From assembly GCA_964252015.1 (NCBI GenBank), contig CAXULW010000005.1, positions 62,001-126,000 of the forward strand: a stretch of 64,000 nucleotides of DNA. The letters are read 5' to 3'. The notes beneath the pieces are model-generated. The model was not told the DNA's origin and made no database searches. It worked only from the letters and a program-made list of their open reading frames with translations. A program made the translations under genes and the position numbers. Origin of the DNA: CAXSBR01 sp964252015. GTDB lineage: Bacteria; Actinomycetota; Actinomycetes; Mycobacteriales; Jatrophihabitantaceae. Shown piece after piece: positions 8,232 through 15,712 of this stretch; the stretch's first letter is position 1; the number at the start of each line of letters is the position of its first letter.

Positions 8232-9272
8232 CTAGCGGAACGCCGGCAGGTTCGGGGCAAGTCGGGCCTCAGGGACCAGGCGTACGCTGAAACGAGCCTC
8301 GACGCCGGCCTGGATCACGCGGGCCAGCGCGAGCAGCTCGGCGGTGGTGGCGTCACCACGGTTGGTGAGGGCCAACGTGTGCTTGCCGGACAGGGCCACC
8401 GATCCGCGGCCGTGCTCGACGCCGAAACCGCGGGTGAACCCGGCCTGTTCGATCAGCCAGGCCGCAGACAGCTTGGTGGCGCCGTCGGCGGCCCACTGCG
8501 GGCAGTCCCGGGCCGCGTCGGGCACGACGGCCAGCAACGGGTTGACGAAGAACGAGCCGACGCTCCACGTGTCGTGATCCGCGTCGTCGAGAACCATGCC
8601 CTTCTCCCGCCGCAGTTGCAGCACCGTCTCGCGCACCTCGCCCGGCGGCGTGGACCCGCCCGGCGCGACCCCGAGCCGGCGGGCCAGTTCGAGGTAGCGC
8701 AGCGGCACCGACGTCGGCCGCGGCGTCAATCGCATCGTCACATCCACGATGACGTAGCGGTCGGTGTGCTTGAACGTGCTGGTGCGAAAGCCGAACCGGC
8801 ACTGGGCCGGTGTCCAGGCTCGAACCTCGCCCGAGTCCCGGTCGAGCACGGTGAGGCTGGTCAGCACGTCGGCGATCTCGGCCCCGTAAGCGCCGACGTT
8901 CTGCACGGGCGTCGCCCCGGTCGAGCCCGGGATGCCCGACATCGTCTCCAACCCTGACCAACCCTCGGCGACCGTGTAAGCGACCAACTCGTCCCACGGC
9001 TCGCCGGCCGCGACGGTGAGCAGCACGTCCGCGCCGTCGGCCTCGACCCGCCGGCCCCGCGTGCGCACGAGCACCACGCGCCCGGGCCAGCCGTCGTCGG
9101 CGGCGACCAGGTTGCTGCCGCCGCCGACCAGCAGCAACGGCACGGCGTCGGCGTCGGCCGCACGCACCGCGTCGATGAGTTCCGGCGCGGTGGACGCGAC
9201 GACCAGGTCGGCGATCGGCCCACCGAGGCGCAACGTGGTCAGGTCGCGAAGCTGGGCGGGCACGACCGACAA
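8232..9272 (-). CDS. murB: UDP-N-acetylmuramate dehydrogenase
   Basis: FAD flavoenzyme that reduces UDP-GlcNAc-enolpyruvate to UDP-MurNAc with NADPH, an essential cytosolic peptidoglycan step. The FAD-binding region shows LLLVGGGSNLVAAD and SGIPGSTGATPVQNVGAYG. The C-terminal part has VGSFFVNP, where the serine matches the proton-donating Ser of type I MurB. The 346-residue length also fits type I. The start is either the TTG at 9272 or the GTG at 9263; neither has a clear ribosome site. It is divergent from the methyltransferase gene with only 26 bases between starts. Confidence 0.93.
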   Translation of the reverse strand: MSVVPAQLRDLTTLRLGGPIADLVVASTAPELIDAVRAADADAVPLLLVGGGSNLVAADDGWPGRVVLVRTRGRRVEADGADVLLTVAAGEPWDELVAYTVAEGWSGLETMSGIPGSTGATPVQNVGAYGAEIADVLTSLTVLDRDSGEVRAWTPAQCRFGFRTSTFKHTDRYVIVDVTMRLTPRPTSVPLRYLELARRLGVAPGGSTPPGEVRETVLQLRREKGMVLDDADHDTWSVGSFFVNPLLAVVPDAARDCPQWAADGATKLSAAWLIEQAGFTRGFGVEHGRGSVALSGKHTLALTNRGDATTAELLALARVIQAGVEARFSVRLVPEARLAPNLPAFR

Positions 9273-9298
9273 CGCTACCGATCCGTACGCTCACGGCC

Positions 9299-10096
9299 GT
9301 GGCGCGACTGGCGGCAGGACGGGCCCGCGCGCTCGGCGTGGCCACCCGCGGCACCACCCATGCGAACCGGCTGCGCCGGATGGACCGCTGGATCGTGCAC
9401 CGGCTGGGGTCGGCGCTGGCCCGGGCGGCCGAGCCGTTGGTGGTCGACCTGGGCTACGGCGCTACCGCGGTGACGACGGTGGAGCTGGCGGCGCGGCTGC
9501 GCGCGCGTGAGCCGGCGGTCCGGGTCATCGGCCTGGAGATCGATCCGGTGCGGGTGGCCGCGGCCGGCAGCGCCGCAGATCCACCGTGGCTGACGTTCGC
9601 CCGCGGTGGGTTCGAGCTGGGCGGTCACCGCCCGGATCTGGTCCGCGCGGCCAACGTCCTGCGCCAGTACGACGAGGCGGCCGCGGCGCAGGCGTGGGCG
9701 ACCATGCGCGGCGGGCTCGCCACTGGCGGCTGGATCGTGGAAGGAACCTGTGACGAGATCGGCCGCCGCGGCTCGTGGGTGTTGCTCGACGAGACGGGAC
9801 CAGTGAGCCTGACCCTGGCCGCCCACCTGCCCACGTTGGGCCATCCGTCCGACCTGGCCGCCAGGCTGCCCAAGGCGCTCATCCACCACAACGTGGCCGG
9901 GCAGGCGATCCACGCGTTGCTGCGCGACCTCGACGCGGCCTGGGCCGTCCACGCCGGGCTGAGCGCGTTCTCCCCTCGGCAGCGATGGACGGCCACGTGC
10001 GCGACGCTGGCGCCGGACTGGCCGGTGCTCGACCGGTCCTCCCGGTGGCGTCTGGGCGAGCTGACCGTGGCCTGGGCCGCGGTCGCACCGTTCTGA
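9299..10096 (+). CDS. Class I SAM-dependent methyltransferase-like protein
   Basis: A 265-residue protein with a Rossmann methyltransferase core. The motif I region is VVDLGYGATAVTTVELA, followed by an acidic strand end GLEIDP. The later QYDEAAAAQAW stretch fits the substrate side. The glycine-rich loop is less regular than usual (LGYGATA), so activity is uncertain. The same kind of gene often lies beside murB in actinobacteria; no target is known. GTG start; the spacing to murB is too small for two separate long promoters. The gene ends in the first copy of a 16-bp tandem repeat. Confidence 0.7.
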   Translation: MARLAAGRARALGVATRGTTHANRLRRMDRWIVHRLGSALARAAEPLVVDLGYGATAVTTVELAARLRAREPAVRVIGLEIDPVRVAAAGSAADPPWLTFARGGFELGGHRPDLVRAANVLRQYDEAAAAQAWATMRGGLATGGWIVEGTCDEIGRRGSWVLLDETGPVSLTLAAHLPTLGHPSDLAARLPKALIHHNVAGQAIHALLRDLDAAWAVHAGLSAFSPRQRWTATCATLAPDWPVLDRSSRWRLGELTVAWAAVAPF

Positions 10097-10155
10097 CGGC
10101 CCGACGCTCTGACGGCCCGACGTTCTGACGGCACGACGTTCTGACGGCCCGACGT
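10092..10155. repeat. Four 16-bp tandem repeats at a convergent gene junction
   Basis: Four copies of TCTGACGGCCCGACGT start at 10092, 10108, 10124 and 10140, with one or two base changes. The first copy carries the stop codon of the methyltransferase; the last base of the fourth is the first base of the flavin reductase stop on the other strand. The array is exactly periodic, pointing to slippage, and fills the whole junction. It can form no strong hairpin. Confidence 0.95.
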
Positions 10156-10670
10156 CAGCGGTCAGCGGTGCCGTACCCCCGGCGCTGGTAGAGCAGCGCC
10201 GGCTCCGTGCCCGGGCCGATGGCCGTGCCGGCGATGGCGATGAGCACGATGACGTGGTCGCCCGCAGCGATGGTCTGGTCGACCACCCCTTCGAGTACGG
10301 CCAGGGCCCCATCGGCCACCAGCGCACCGGTGATCGGCCCGCGTCGGTGCGGCCGACCGGCCAGGATCTCGGCCGCCGACGGACGTCCCTTCTGGCTGAA
10401 CTCGGCCGCCAACTCGCCCTGGTGTTCGGCCAGCACGGTGATGCCGACCCGCGCCCGCGGGACGAGGTGGGGCGCGAGCGAGGTGCTCCGGCCGATGCCG
10501 ACCGCGACCATCGGCGGGTCCAGCGAGGCCGAGGCCAGCGACGTCACCGTCATGCCCAGATCCAGCGGCGGGTCGTCCTCATGCACGGTGAGCAGCGAAA
10601 CCCCGGACACGAGTTCGGCCATGGCGTTCTTGAAGCCGACGATCGCGTCCGGTTCCCGTGCGTAGGTCAC
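10155..10670 (-). CDS. Flavin reductase family (HpaC-like) protein
   Basis: A 171-residue cytosolic FMN/FAD reductase-domain protein, the size of the small component of two-component monooxygenases. The flavin-binding fold is seen as FKNAMAELVSGVSLLTV, GMTVTSLASASLDPPMVAV and the later HRRGPITGALVADGALAVLEG strand region. GTG start at 10670; a GAGGAA lies 12 bases upstream. No monooxygenase partner is adjacent, so its electron acceptor is unknown. The gene ends in a 16-bp tandem repeat shared with its convergent neighbour. Confidence 0.85.
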   Translation of the reverse strand: MTYAREPDAIVGFKNAMAELVSGVSLLTVHEDDPPLDLGMTVTSLASASLDPPMVAVGIGRSTSLAPHLVPRARVGITVLAEHQGELAAEFSQKGRPSAAEILAGRPHRRGPITGALVADGALAVLEGVVDQTIAAGDHVIVLIAIAGTAIGPGTEPALLYQRRGYGTADR

Positions 10671-10771
10671 GGCACCAGTGTTCCTCGCCGCCACCGCAGG
10701 TGGCGACGTCGGGTGGCCCAGGCGTAACCGCCGCTCCAGAGCCGCACAGCGGCCGACCGGCTCTGGTGGCG

Positions 10772-11470
10772 CTATCGGTTCTGGTGGTTCAGCGCGACCG
10801 CATGCGCGTGGTGGTGCAGGGCGGCTGAGGCGGCCTCGAACTCGGCCTCGGTCAGCGGCGCGACCGCCCGTTCCGGACCGCCTGGTCGCAGGCCGGCCAG
10901 CAGCGACGGCAGGTACCGGCGCCAGAGGTCCGGGCGCGTCTGCGCACCGAGGTCGGCGACGGTGCACAACATGGTCAACACGATGCCCAGGTCGGTGATC
11001 GTCACGTCATCGGAGACGGCTCCGGCGGCGTGGGCCCGTTCGATCAGAGCGCCGACAGGAACAGCCATCCGGGCCTGGACCTCGGCCATCCGGGCCGAGT
11101 CCTTGGCCCCGGTGAGCACTTCACGCAGCCCCCGGTCAGCACTCTGGCGCACCAGGACGCCTTCGAGGAAGCAGACCAGGCCGCTCCACGGATCGTCGGC
11201 CGCCAGGCACGACTGGGCGTCGGCCACGACCTCGTCCAACACCTGGTCGAGAATCGCGCCGGCCAGCTCGTACTTGTTGGCGAAGTGCCGGTAGGCGGTG
11301 CCGACGCCGACGTTGGCGTGCCGGGCGACGTCGTCCAGGGTGGCGTCGAGGCCACGGCTGGCGAAGACCTCCCGGGCCGCGGCCACCAGCAGCGCGCGGT
11401 TGCGGGCGGCGTCTTTGCGCAGCGGGCGCGACGTGACGTCCTCGGCGGCTGCGCGTGTGGTCGCGGTCAT
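10772..11470 (-). CDS. TetR-family repressor of the adjacent DHA2 exporter
   Basis: A 232-residue regulator. The N-terminal helix-turn-helix reads LDDVARHANVGVGTAYRHF, a classic TetR recognition unit (residues ~45-65); the C-terminal part is the helical ligand domain. I start at the ATG at 11470 with GGAG nearby; a longer TTG start at 11512 would overlap the exporter stop. The gene is downstream of and in the same direction as the exporter, so it should control its own operon through the two 17-bp palindromes at 13058 and 13096. The inducer is probably an exporter substrate. Confidence 0.87.
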   Translation of the reverse strand: MTATTRAAAEDVTSRPLRKDAARNRALLVAAAREVFASRGLDATLDDVARHANVGVGTAYRHFANKYELAGAILDQVLDEVVADAQSCLAADDPWSGLVCFLEGVLVRQSADRGLREVLTGAKDSARMAEVQARMAVPVGALIERAHAAGAVSDDVTITDLGIVLTMLCTVADLGAQTRPDLWRRYLPSLLAGLRPGGPERAVAPLTEAEFEAASAALHHHAHAVALNHQNR

Positions 11471-11508
11471 CGTCTCCAACTCTCCCCCCGGGTGGGTCGG
11501 CGTAGGTG

Positions 11509-13032
11509 TCAATGTGCCATGGCCCGAGGCGCGTCGTCATCGAGCTGCGGCACACCGGAACGCAGGGTGATGGCCACCAGCACTCCGGCGATCGCGAAGA
11601 TCGCGGCGGACCACCAGAAGGCCGTCGTGTAGCTGTGCAGCGCCGCCTGGGCCTGGACCACGGTGGCCGAACCGTCGCGCAGGTGCGCGGAGACGTAGGT
11701 GGCCGCGGCCGTGGACGCAATCGTGTTGAGCAGCGCGGTCCCGATGGAGCCACCGATCTGCTGCACGGTGTTCACCGTTGCCGACGCCACCCCTGAGTCC
11801 TCGGGCTTGACGCCGAGGGTGCCGATGCTGAACGCGGGGGCGAAGACCAGCCCGAGGCCAAGGCCGATGACCAGCGTGCCGGGCAGGATCACCGACCCAT
11901 AGTGCGACTGCAGACCGATGCGGGTCAGCATCGCCATGCCGACGGCAGCCAGGATCATGCCGCCGGGGATGAGGATGCGCGGGCTGACCCGGGTGGCAAG
12001 CAGTGTGCTGGCCGAGCCCGCGGTGATCACGAGCAGCGCGGTCATCGGCAGGAAGACGAGGCCGGTCTTGACCGAGCTGTAGCCGAGCGAGACCTCGAGG
12101 TAGTAGGTGAGGAACAAGAAGACGCCGAACATGCCGATCGCGGCGAAGAACATCGCCAGGTAGGCACCGCCGCGGTTGCGGTCGAGGACGACCCGCATCG
12201 GCAGCAGCGGGTTGGCCGCCCGGGACTCAAAGGCCACGAAGGCGACCAGGAGCACCGCGGCCGCGCCGAGGAAGCCGACCGTGAGCGGATTGGACCAGCC
12301 GTTGGTATCAGCGTTGGAGAAGCCGTACACCAGCGAGAACAGGCCGGCAGACACCAGCACCGTGCCGACGAGGTCGAGGTGGGGACGGTCTTCGGCCGCA
12401 CGGTGGGTCAGGAAGATGGCGCCACCGGCGAGCGCGGCCGCGGCGAAGATGAGGTTGACGAACATCGTCCAGCGCCACGAGGCGTATTCGGTGAGGAACC
12501 CGCCGAGCAGCAGCCCGATCGAGGCCCCGGCGCCGGCGATTCCGCCGTAGATGCCGAACGCCTTGCCGCGCTCCTTGGCCTCGGTGAACGTCGTGGTGAG
12601 CAGCGACAGACCGGCCGGCGCCAGCAGCGCACCGAACGCGCCCTGGACCGCACGCGCCGCCACCAGCATCGGGAAGTCGACGGCGGCACCGCCGATGGCC
12701 GAGGCCACCGCGAACCCGGCCAGACCGATGAGGAACACCCGCTTGCGACCGAACACGTCCGCGACCCGTCCGCCGATCAGGAGCAGGCTGCCGAAGGCCA
12801 GCGCGTACGCCGTGACGACCCACTGCCGGGAGGCGTCGGAGAAACCGAGGTCGGCTTGGGCGCTGGGCAGCGCGATGTTCACGACCGTCGAGTCCAGGAC
12901 GACCATGAGCTGGGCGATGCCGATGACGGCCAGGATCCACCACCGGCGGGCGTGGTCCGGGTGGCTTGCCGCCTGGTGCGCAGGTGCTTCGGCTCTCCCG
13001 CCCGGAAGTGGCGCGCGCAGGGTCTCGGTCAT
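11509..13032 (-). CDS. MFS drug exporter, DHA2 family
   Basis: Integral membrane efflux pump of 507 residues with 14 predicted helices. The first helix holds VVLDSTVVNIALPSAQADLG (motif D1) and the 2-3 loop GGRVADVFGRKRVFL (motif A); the fifth helix has GGIAGAGASIGLLLGG (motif C, the antiporter signature). The ATG at 13032 follows GAGGAG at 8 bases. Two palindromic operators lie directly upstream, and a TetR gene follows, a standard substrate-inducible efflux unit. The substrate is not predictable. Confidence 0.92.
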   Translation of the reverse strand: MTETLRAPLPGGRAEAPAHQAASHPDHARRWWILAVIGIAQLMVVLDSTVVNIALPSAQADLGFSDASRQWVVTAYALAFGSLLLIGGRVADVFGRKRVFLIGLAGFAVASAIGGAAVDFPMLVAARAVQGAFGALLAPAGLSLLTTTFTEAKERGKAFGIYGGIAGAGASIGLLLGGFLTEYASWRWTMFVNLIFAAAALAGGAIFLTHRAAEDRPHLDLVGTVLVSAGLFSLVYGFSNADTNGWSNPLTVGFLGAAAVLLVAFVAFESRAANPLLPMRVVLDRNRGGAYLAMFFAAIGMFGVFLFLTYYLEVSLGYSSVKTGLVFLPMTALLVITAGSASTLLATRVSPRILIPGGMILAAVGMAMLTRIGLQSHYGSVILPGTLVIGLGLGLVFAPAFSIGTLGVKPEDSGVASATVNTVQQIGGSIGTALLNTIASTAAATYVSAHLRDGSATVVQAQAALHSYTTAFWWSAAIFAIAGVLVAITLRSGVPQLDDDAPRAMAH

Positions 13033-13057
13033 GGGGTAACTCCTCAGCAGATGGTTT

Positions 13058-13074
13058 CGGAGATGACGTCTCCG
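13058..13074. promoter_or_regulatory. 17-bp palindromic operator, copy 1
   Basis: CGGAGATGACGTCTCCG has perfect 6-bp arms around a 5-bp centre, 25 bases ahead of the exporter ATG. A second copy of the same 17-bp pattern starts 38 bases further upstream. Probably the binding site of the TetR protein at 10772-11470. Confidence 0.75.
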
Positions 13075-13095
13075 CTAATCACTTTAGACCGTTAC

Positions 13096-13112
13096 CGGAG
13101 GTGCCGTCTCCG
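13096..13112. promoter_or_regulatory. 17-bp palindromic operator, copy 2
   Basis: CGGAGGTGCCGTCTCCG matches copy 1 at 15 of 17 positions and keeps 5-bp arms. The start-to-start distance of 38 bp places the two sites on roughly opposite faces of the helix. The region between holds AT-richer DNA suited to a promoter. Confidence 0.72.
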
Positions 13113-13276
13113 TTACGACCGAGAACTACCTCACACCCCGGCCGGGGCGGCGCACCTCGGGTTCGGGTTCCGGCGTCGGCGAAGCTGCTTTGTACCTGCA
13201 TGCCGCCCGCGCGAGATTCCGGGGCCGGCGCGTAGGGCTGACTCTCGCCCCGAAACGCGGAGTTCTACATTGAGCT

Positions 13277-14071
13277 ATGGATCGACGAGCCTTCCTCGGG
13301 CGGGCCGGTCTGCTGGTCGGCGGGGGGGTGGCCGGAGCGGGTGTCACGGGTGGCCTGGAGGAACGCCACATCGACGTCACCGTTACCGCCAGTGGCCACG
13401 CTGTGGGTTTGCACCGGCCGCCGGGACTGCTGACCACGTCGATCAATTACCGGGTCGCCACCGATGAGCCCCTGATCGCGCTGACGTTCGACGACGGACC
13501 GTCACCCAAGCACACCGCCGCCGTCCTCGACATTCTCGACCGTGCGGGGGTCACGGCGACGTTCTTCCTGATCGGTAAGCATGTGCAGGCATTCCCCCAT
13601 CTGGCTCGACGCACGGCCGAGCGACACGAGATCGGTAACCACACGTGGTCACATCCGAACATGGGACTGCACGACGCTCGCCGTGCGACCGAGCAGCTTC
13701 GCCGAGGTGAGGAAGCAATTACCGCTGCAACCGGCCGGCCGCCGACGCTCTTCCGGCCGCCCTACGGAGCCTTCTCCGGCGCCGTGGCGATGATCGCCAC
13801 CAGCATGAAGTACCCGATCACGCTCTGGGACCTGGAGTTCGGCCAGCATCGACGCGATACCGTCCGGGCGAACGTCGATCGCGTGTCATCCCTCGCTGGA
13901 CCCGGATCCATCGTCCTCGGCCACGACGGAGGCACCCTCGACGGGCAGACACTGGTCGACAGCCTTCCGAGCGTCATAGACCGGCTACGCGATCGCGGCT
14001 TCGGTTTCACCACCGTCTCGAAACTCCTGGCGCTGCCCGGCTCAGAAGCACCCGCGGCGCCGTCGCACTGA
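13277..14071 (+). CDS. Exported polysaccharide deacetylase (CE4/NodB family)
   Basis: Metal-dependent deacetylase acting on N- or O-acetylated cell-wall sugars outside the membrane. The N-terminus MDRRAFLGRAG with a hydrophobic Gly/Val stretch looks like a twin-arginine signal (RRxFL). The NodB domain shows LTFDDGPSP (residues ~69-77; Asp72 the likely base, Asp73 metal), HTWSH (His122 and His126, metal) and RPPYGAFSG (residues ~161-169). All core CE4 motifs are intact. Length (264 aa) is typical for a single domain with no wall anchor. The gene stands alone between the exporter promoter and tRNA-Lys. The exact wall substrate is unknown. Confidence 0.9.
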   Translation: MDRRAFLGRAGLLVGGGVAGAGVTGGLEERHIDVTVTASGHAVGLHRPPGLLTTSINYRVATDEPLIALTFDDGPSPKHTAAVLDILDRAGVTATFFLIGKHVQAFPHLARRTAERHEIGNHTWSHPNMGLHDARRATEQLRRGEEAITAATGRPPTLFRPPYGAFSGAVAMIATSMKYPITLWDLEFGQHRRDTVRANVDRVSSLAGPGSIVLGHDGGTLDGQTLVDSLPSVIDRLRDRGFGFTTVSKLLALPGSEAPAAPSH

Positions 14072-14153
14072 TCGCTGACCAGACGGACTGATGCCCCCCC
14101 GGGCGCAGCTAGAGGGCGGCACCGACGGAGTCTGCCGTAACCTGAACCGCCGA

Positions 14154-14227
14154 GCGCCTCTAGCTCAATCGGTTAGAGCTGCGGACTTTTAATCCGTAGG
14201 TTGTGGGTTCGAGTCCCACGGGGCGCA
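14154..14227 (+). tRNA. tRNA-Lys (anticodon TTT)
   Basis: Full cloverleaf: acceptor GCGCCTC/GGGGCGC, anticodon loop CTTTTAA giving TTT, T arm GTGGG-TTCGAGT-CCCAC, discriminator A. CCA is not encoded. The 3' end is one base before the ATG of the oxidoreductase gene. Confidence 0.97.
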
Positions 14228-14228
14228 C

Positions 14229-15641
14229 ATGACCCGTCCGGCGACCGACCATGCCACCGTCACCGCCCCGGCCTTTGCGCCCGCGCCGAGCTGGCGTGAC
14301 GCGCAGCCGGGATCGTTCTGGCTCGACACCCCTGACCGACCCGAGCCGCGACCGCCGCTGTCGAGCGACCTGACCTGCGACCTGGCCGTGGTCGGCGGCG
14401 GCTACACCGGGCTGTGGACCGCGATCCTGGCCAAGGAGCGCAACCCGGATCGCGACGTCGTGCTGGTCGAGGGCGACCGCGTCGGGTGGGCGGCCAGCGG
14501 ACGCAACGGTGGCTTCTGCGCGGCCAGCCTGACCCACGGAGCGGCCAACGGACGTGACCGTTGGCCGGATGAGTACGACCGTCTGCACCAGCTCGGCCTG
14601 GCCAACCTCGACGAGATCGCCCAGAGCGTCGAGCGCTACGGCATCGAGTGCGACTTCCGACGGACGGGCGAGCTCGATGTGGCGACGGCGCCGTGGCAGG
14701 TGGACGGTCTGCGCGACGGCGACGGCGAGTTCCTCGACCAGGACGCGGTGCGGGCCGAACTCGGCTCCCCCACCTACCTGGCCGGTTCCTGGGACCGCGA
14801 CGCCTGCGCGATCGTCGACCCGGCCCGGTTGGCGTGGGGCTTGGCCGACGCGGCCGAGCAGCTCGGCGTGCGGATCGTCGAGAGCACGCACGCGGACGGC
14901 GTGGAACGAGACGGCGCGAAGGTCGTGGTGAGCACCGAGCACGGTTCCCTCACCGCGCGGCACGTCGCGCTTGGGACGAACGCGTTCCGCCCCCTGCTGC
15001 GCCGGCTGCGGCTGTTCACCGTCCCGGTCTACGACTACGTCCTGGTCACCGAACCGCTGCGGGCCGACCAGCTCGCCGCCATCGGCTGGGTCAACCGCCA
15101 GGGCGTGGGCGACCGCGCCAACCAGTTCCACTACTACCGCCTCACCGCCGACAACCGCATCCTGTGGGGCGGCTACGACGCGATCTACTACTTCGGCCGG
15201 CGGGTGCGGGCGAGTTACGACCACCGCCCGGATACGTATGAACTGCTGGCCGAACAGTTCTTCGCCACGTTCCCGCAACTGGAGGGCCTGCGGTTCAGCC
15301 ACCGTTGGGGTGGAGCCATCGATACCAGCACCCGCTTCTGCGCGTTCTACGGCACGGCGCTGCGCGGCCAGGTGTCCTACGCCCTCGGCTACACCGGCCT
15401 GGGCGTCGGCGCGTCGCGGTTCGGCGCCAACGTGATGCTCGACCTTCTTGACGGTGCGCCGACCGAGCGCACGCAGCTGGAGATGGTGCGCTCGCGGCCG
15501 TTGCCGTTCCCGCCCGAGCCCATCGCCTACGCCGGCATCGAGATCACCCGTCGGTCGCTGGCCCGGGCCGACGAGCATGAGGGCCGGCGCAACCTGTGGC
15601 TGCGCACGTTGGACCGCGTCGGTCTCGGCTTCGACTCATGA
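14229..15641 (+). CDS. FAD-dependent amine/amino-acid oxidoreductase (DAO family)
   Basis: A 470-residue flavoprotein of the DadA/PuuB type that probably oxidises an amine or N-substituted amino acid. The FAD-binding Rossmann motif is LAVVGGGYTGLWTAILA (residues ~52-68), followed by VVLVEGDRVGWAASGRNGGF, the GGF signature of the family. The C-terminal part has GYTGLGVGASRFGANVMLDL, the second FAD contact. The ATG begins one base after the tRNA-Lys 3' end, so it has no ribosome site of its own; processing of the tRNA would leave a leaderless message. A perfect 22-bp-arm hairpin follows the gene. The substrate is not known. Confidence 0.88.
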   Translation: MTRPATDHATVTAPAFAPAPSWRDAQPGSFWLDTPDRPEPRPPLSSDLTCDLAVVGGGYTGLWTAILAKERNPDRDVVLVEGDRVGWAASGRNGGFCAASLTHGAANGRDRWPDEYDRLHQLGLANLDEIAQSVERYGIECDFRRTGELDVATAPWQVDGLRDGDGEFLDQDAVRAELGSPTYLAGSWDRDACAIVDPARLAWGLADAAEQLGVRIVESTHADGVERDGAKVVVSTEHGSLTARHVALGTNAFRPLLRRLRLFTVPVYDYVLVTEPLRADQLAAIGWVNRQGVGDRANQFHYYRLTADNRILWGGYDAIYYFGRRVRASYDHRPDTYELLAEQFFATFPQLEGLRFSHRWGGAIDTSTRFCAFYGTALRGQVSYALGYTGLGVGASRFGANVMLDLLDGAPTERTQLEMVRSRPLPFPPEPIAYAGIEITRRSLARADEHEGRRNLWLRTLDRVGLGFDS

Positions 15642-15665
15642 GAAGCCGCCTCACGACCTGGCACT

Positions 15666-15712
15666 GGTTTTGGTCAGTTAACCCGGCCATGCCGGGTTAA
15701 CTGACCAAAACC
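15666..15712. terminator. Perfect 22-bp-arm hairpin between convergent genes
   Basis: Arms at 15666-15687 and 15691-15712 pair perfectly around the 3-base loop CAT. The stem ends in GGTTTT/AAAACC, giving T-rich flanks in both directions, so it can terminate both the oxidoreductase and the VWA transcript. The VWA stop codon (15678-15680) and last codons lie inside the stem. Confidence 0.92.

Noticed and set aside
10092..10155. Attenuator or CRISPR-like array at the repeat
   Set aside because: Units are 16 bases with no spacers and lie between two stop codons; simple tandem repeat is sufficient.
11902..13467. 521-residue plus-strand ORF opposite the second exporter
   Set aside because: Same biased composition; runs through the operators and into the deacetylase gene in the wrong frame.
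14160..15578. 472-residue minus-strand ORF ending in a PVGLEPTTYGLKVRSSNR-type tail
   Set aside because: The tail is the well-known false translation of tRNA-Lys antisense; the rest is the shadow of the FAD oxidoreductase.
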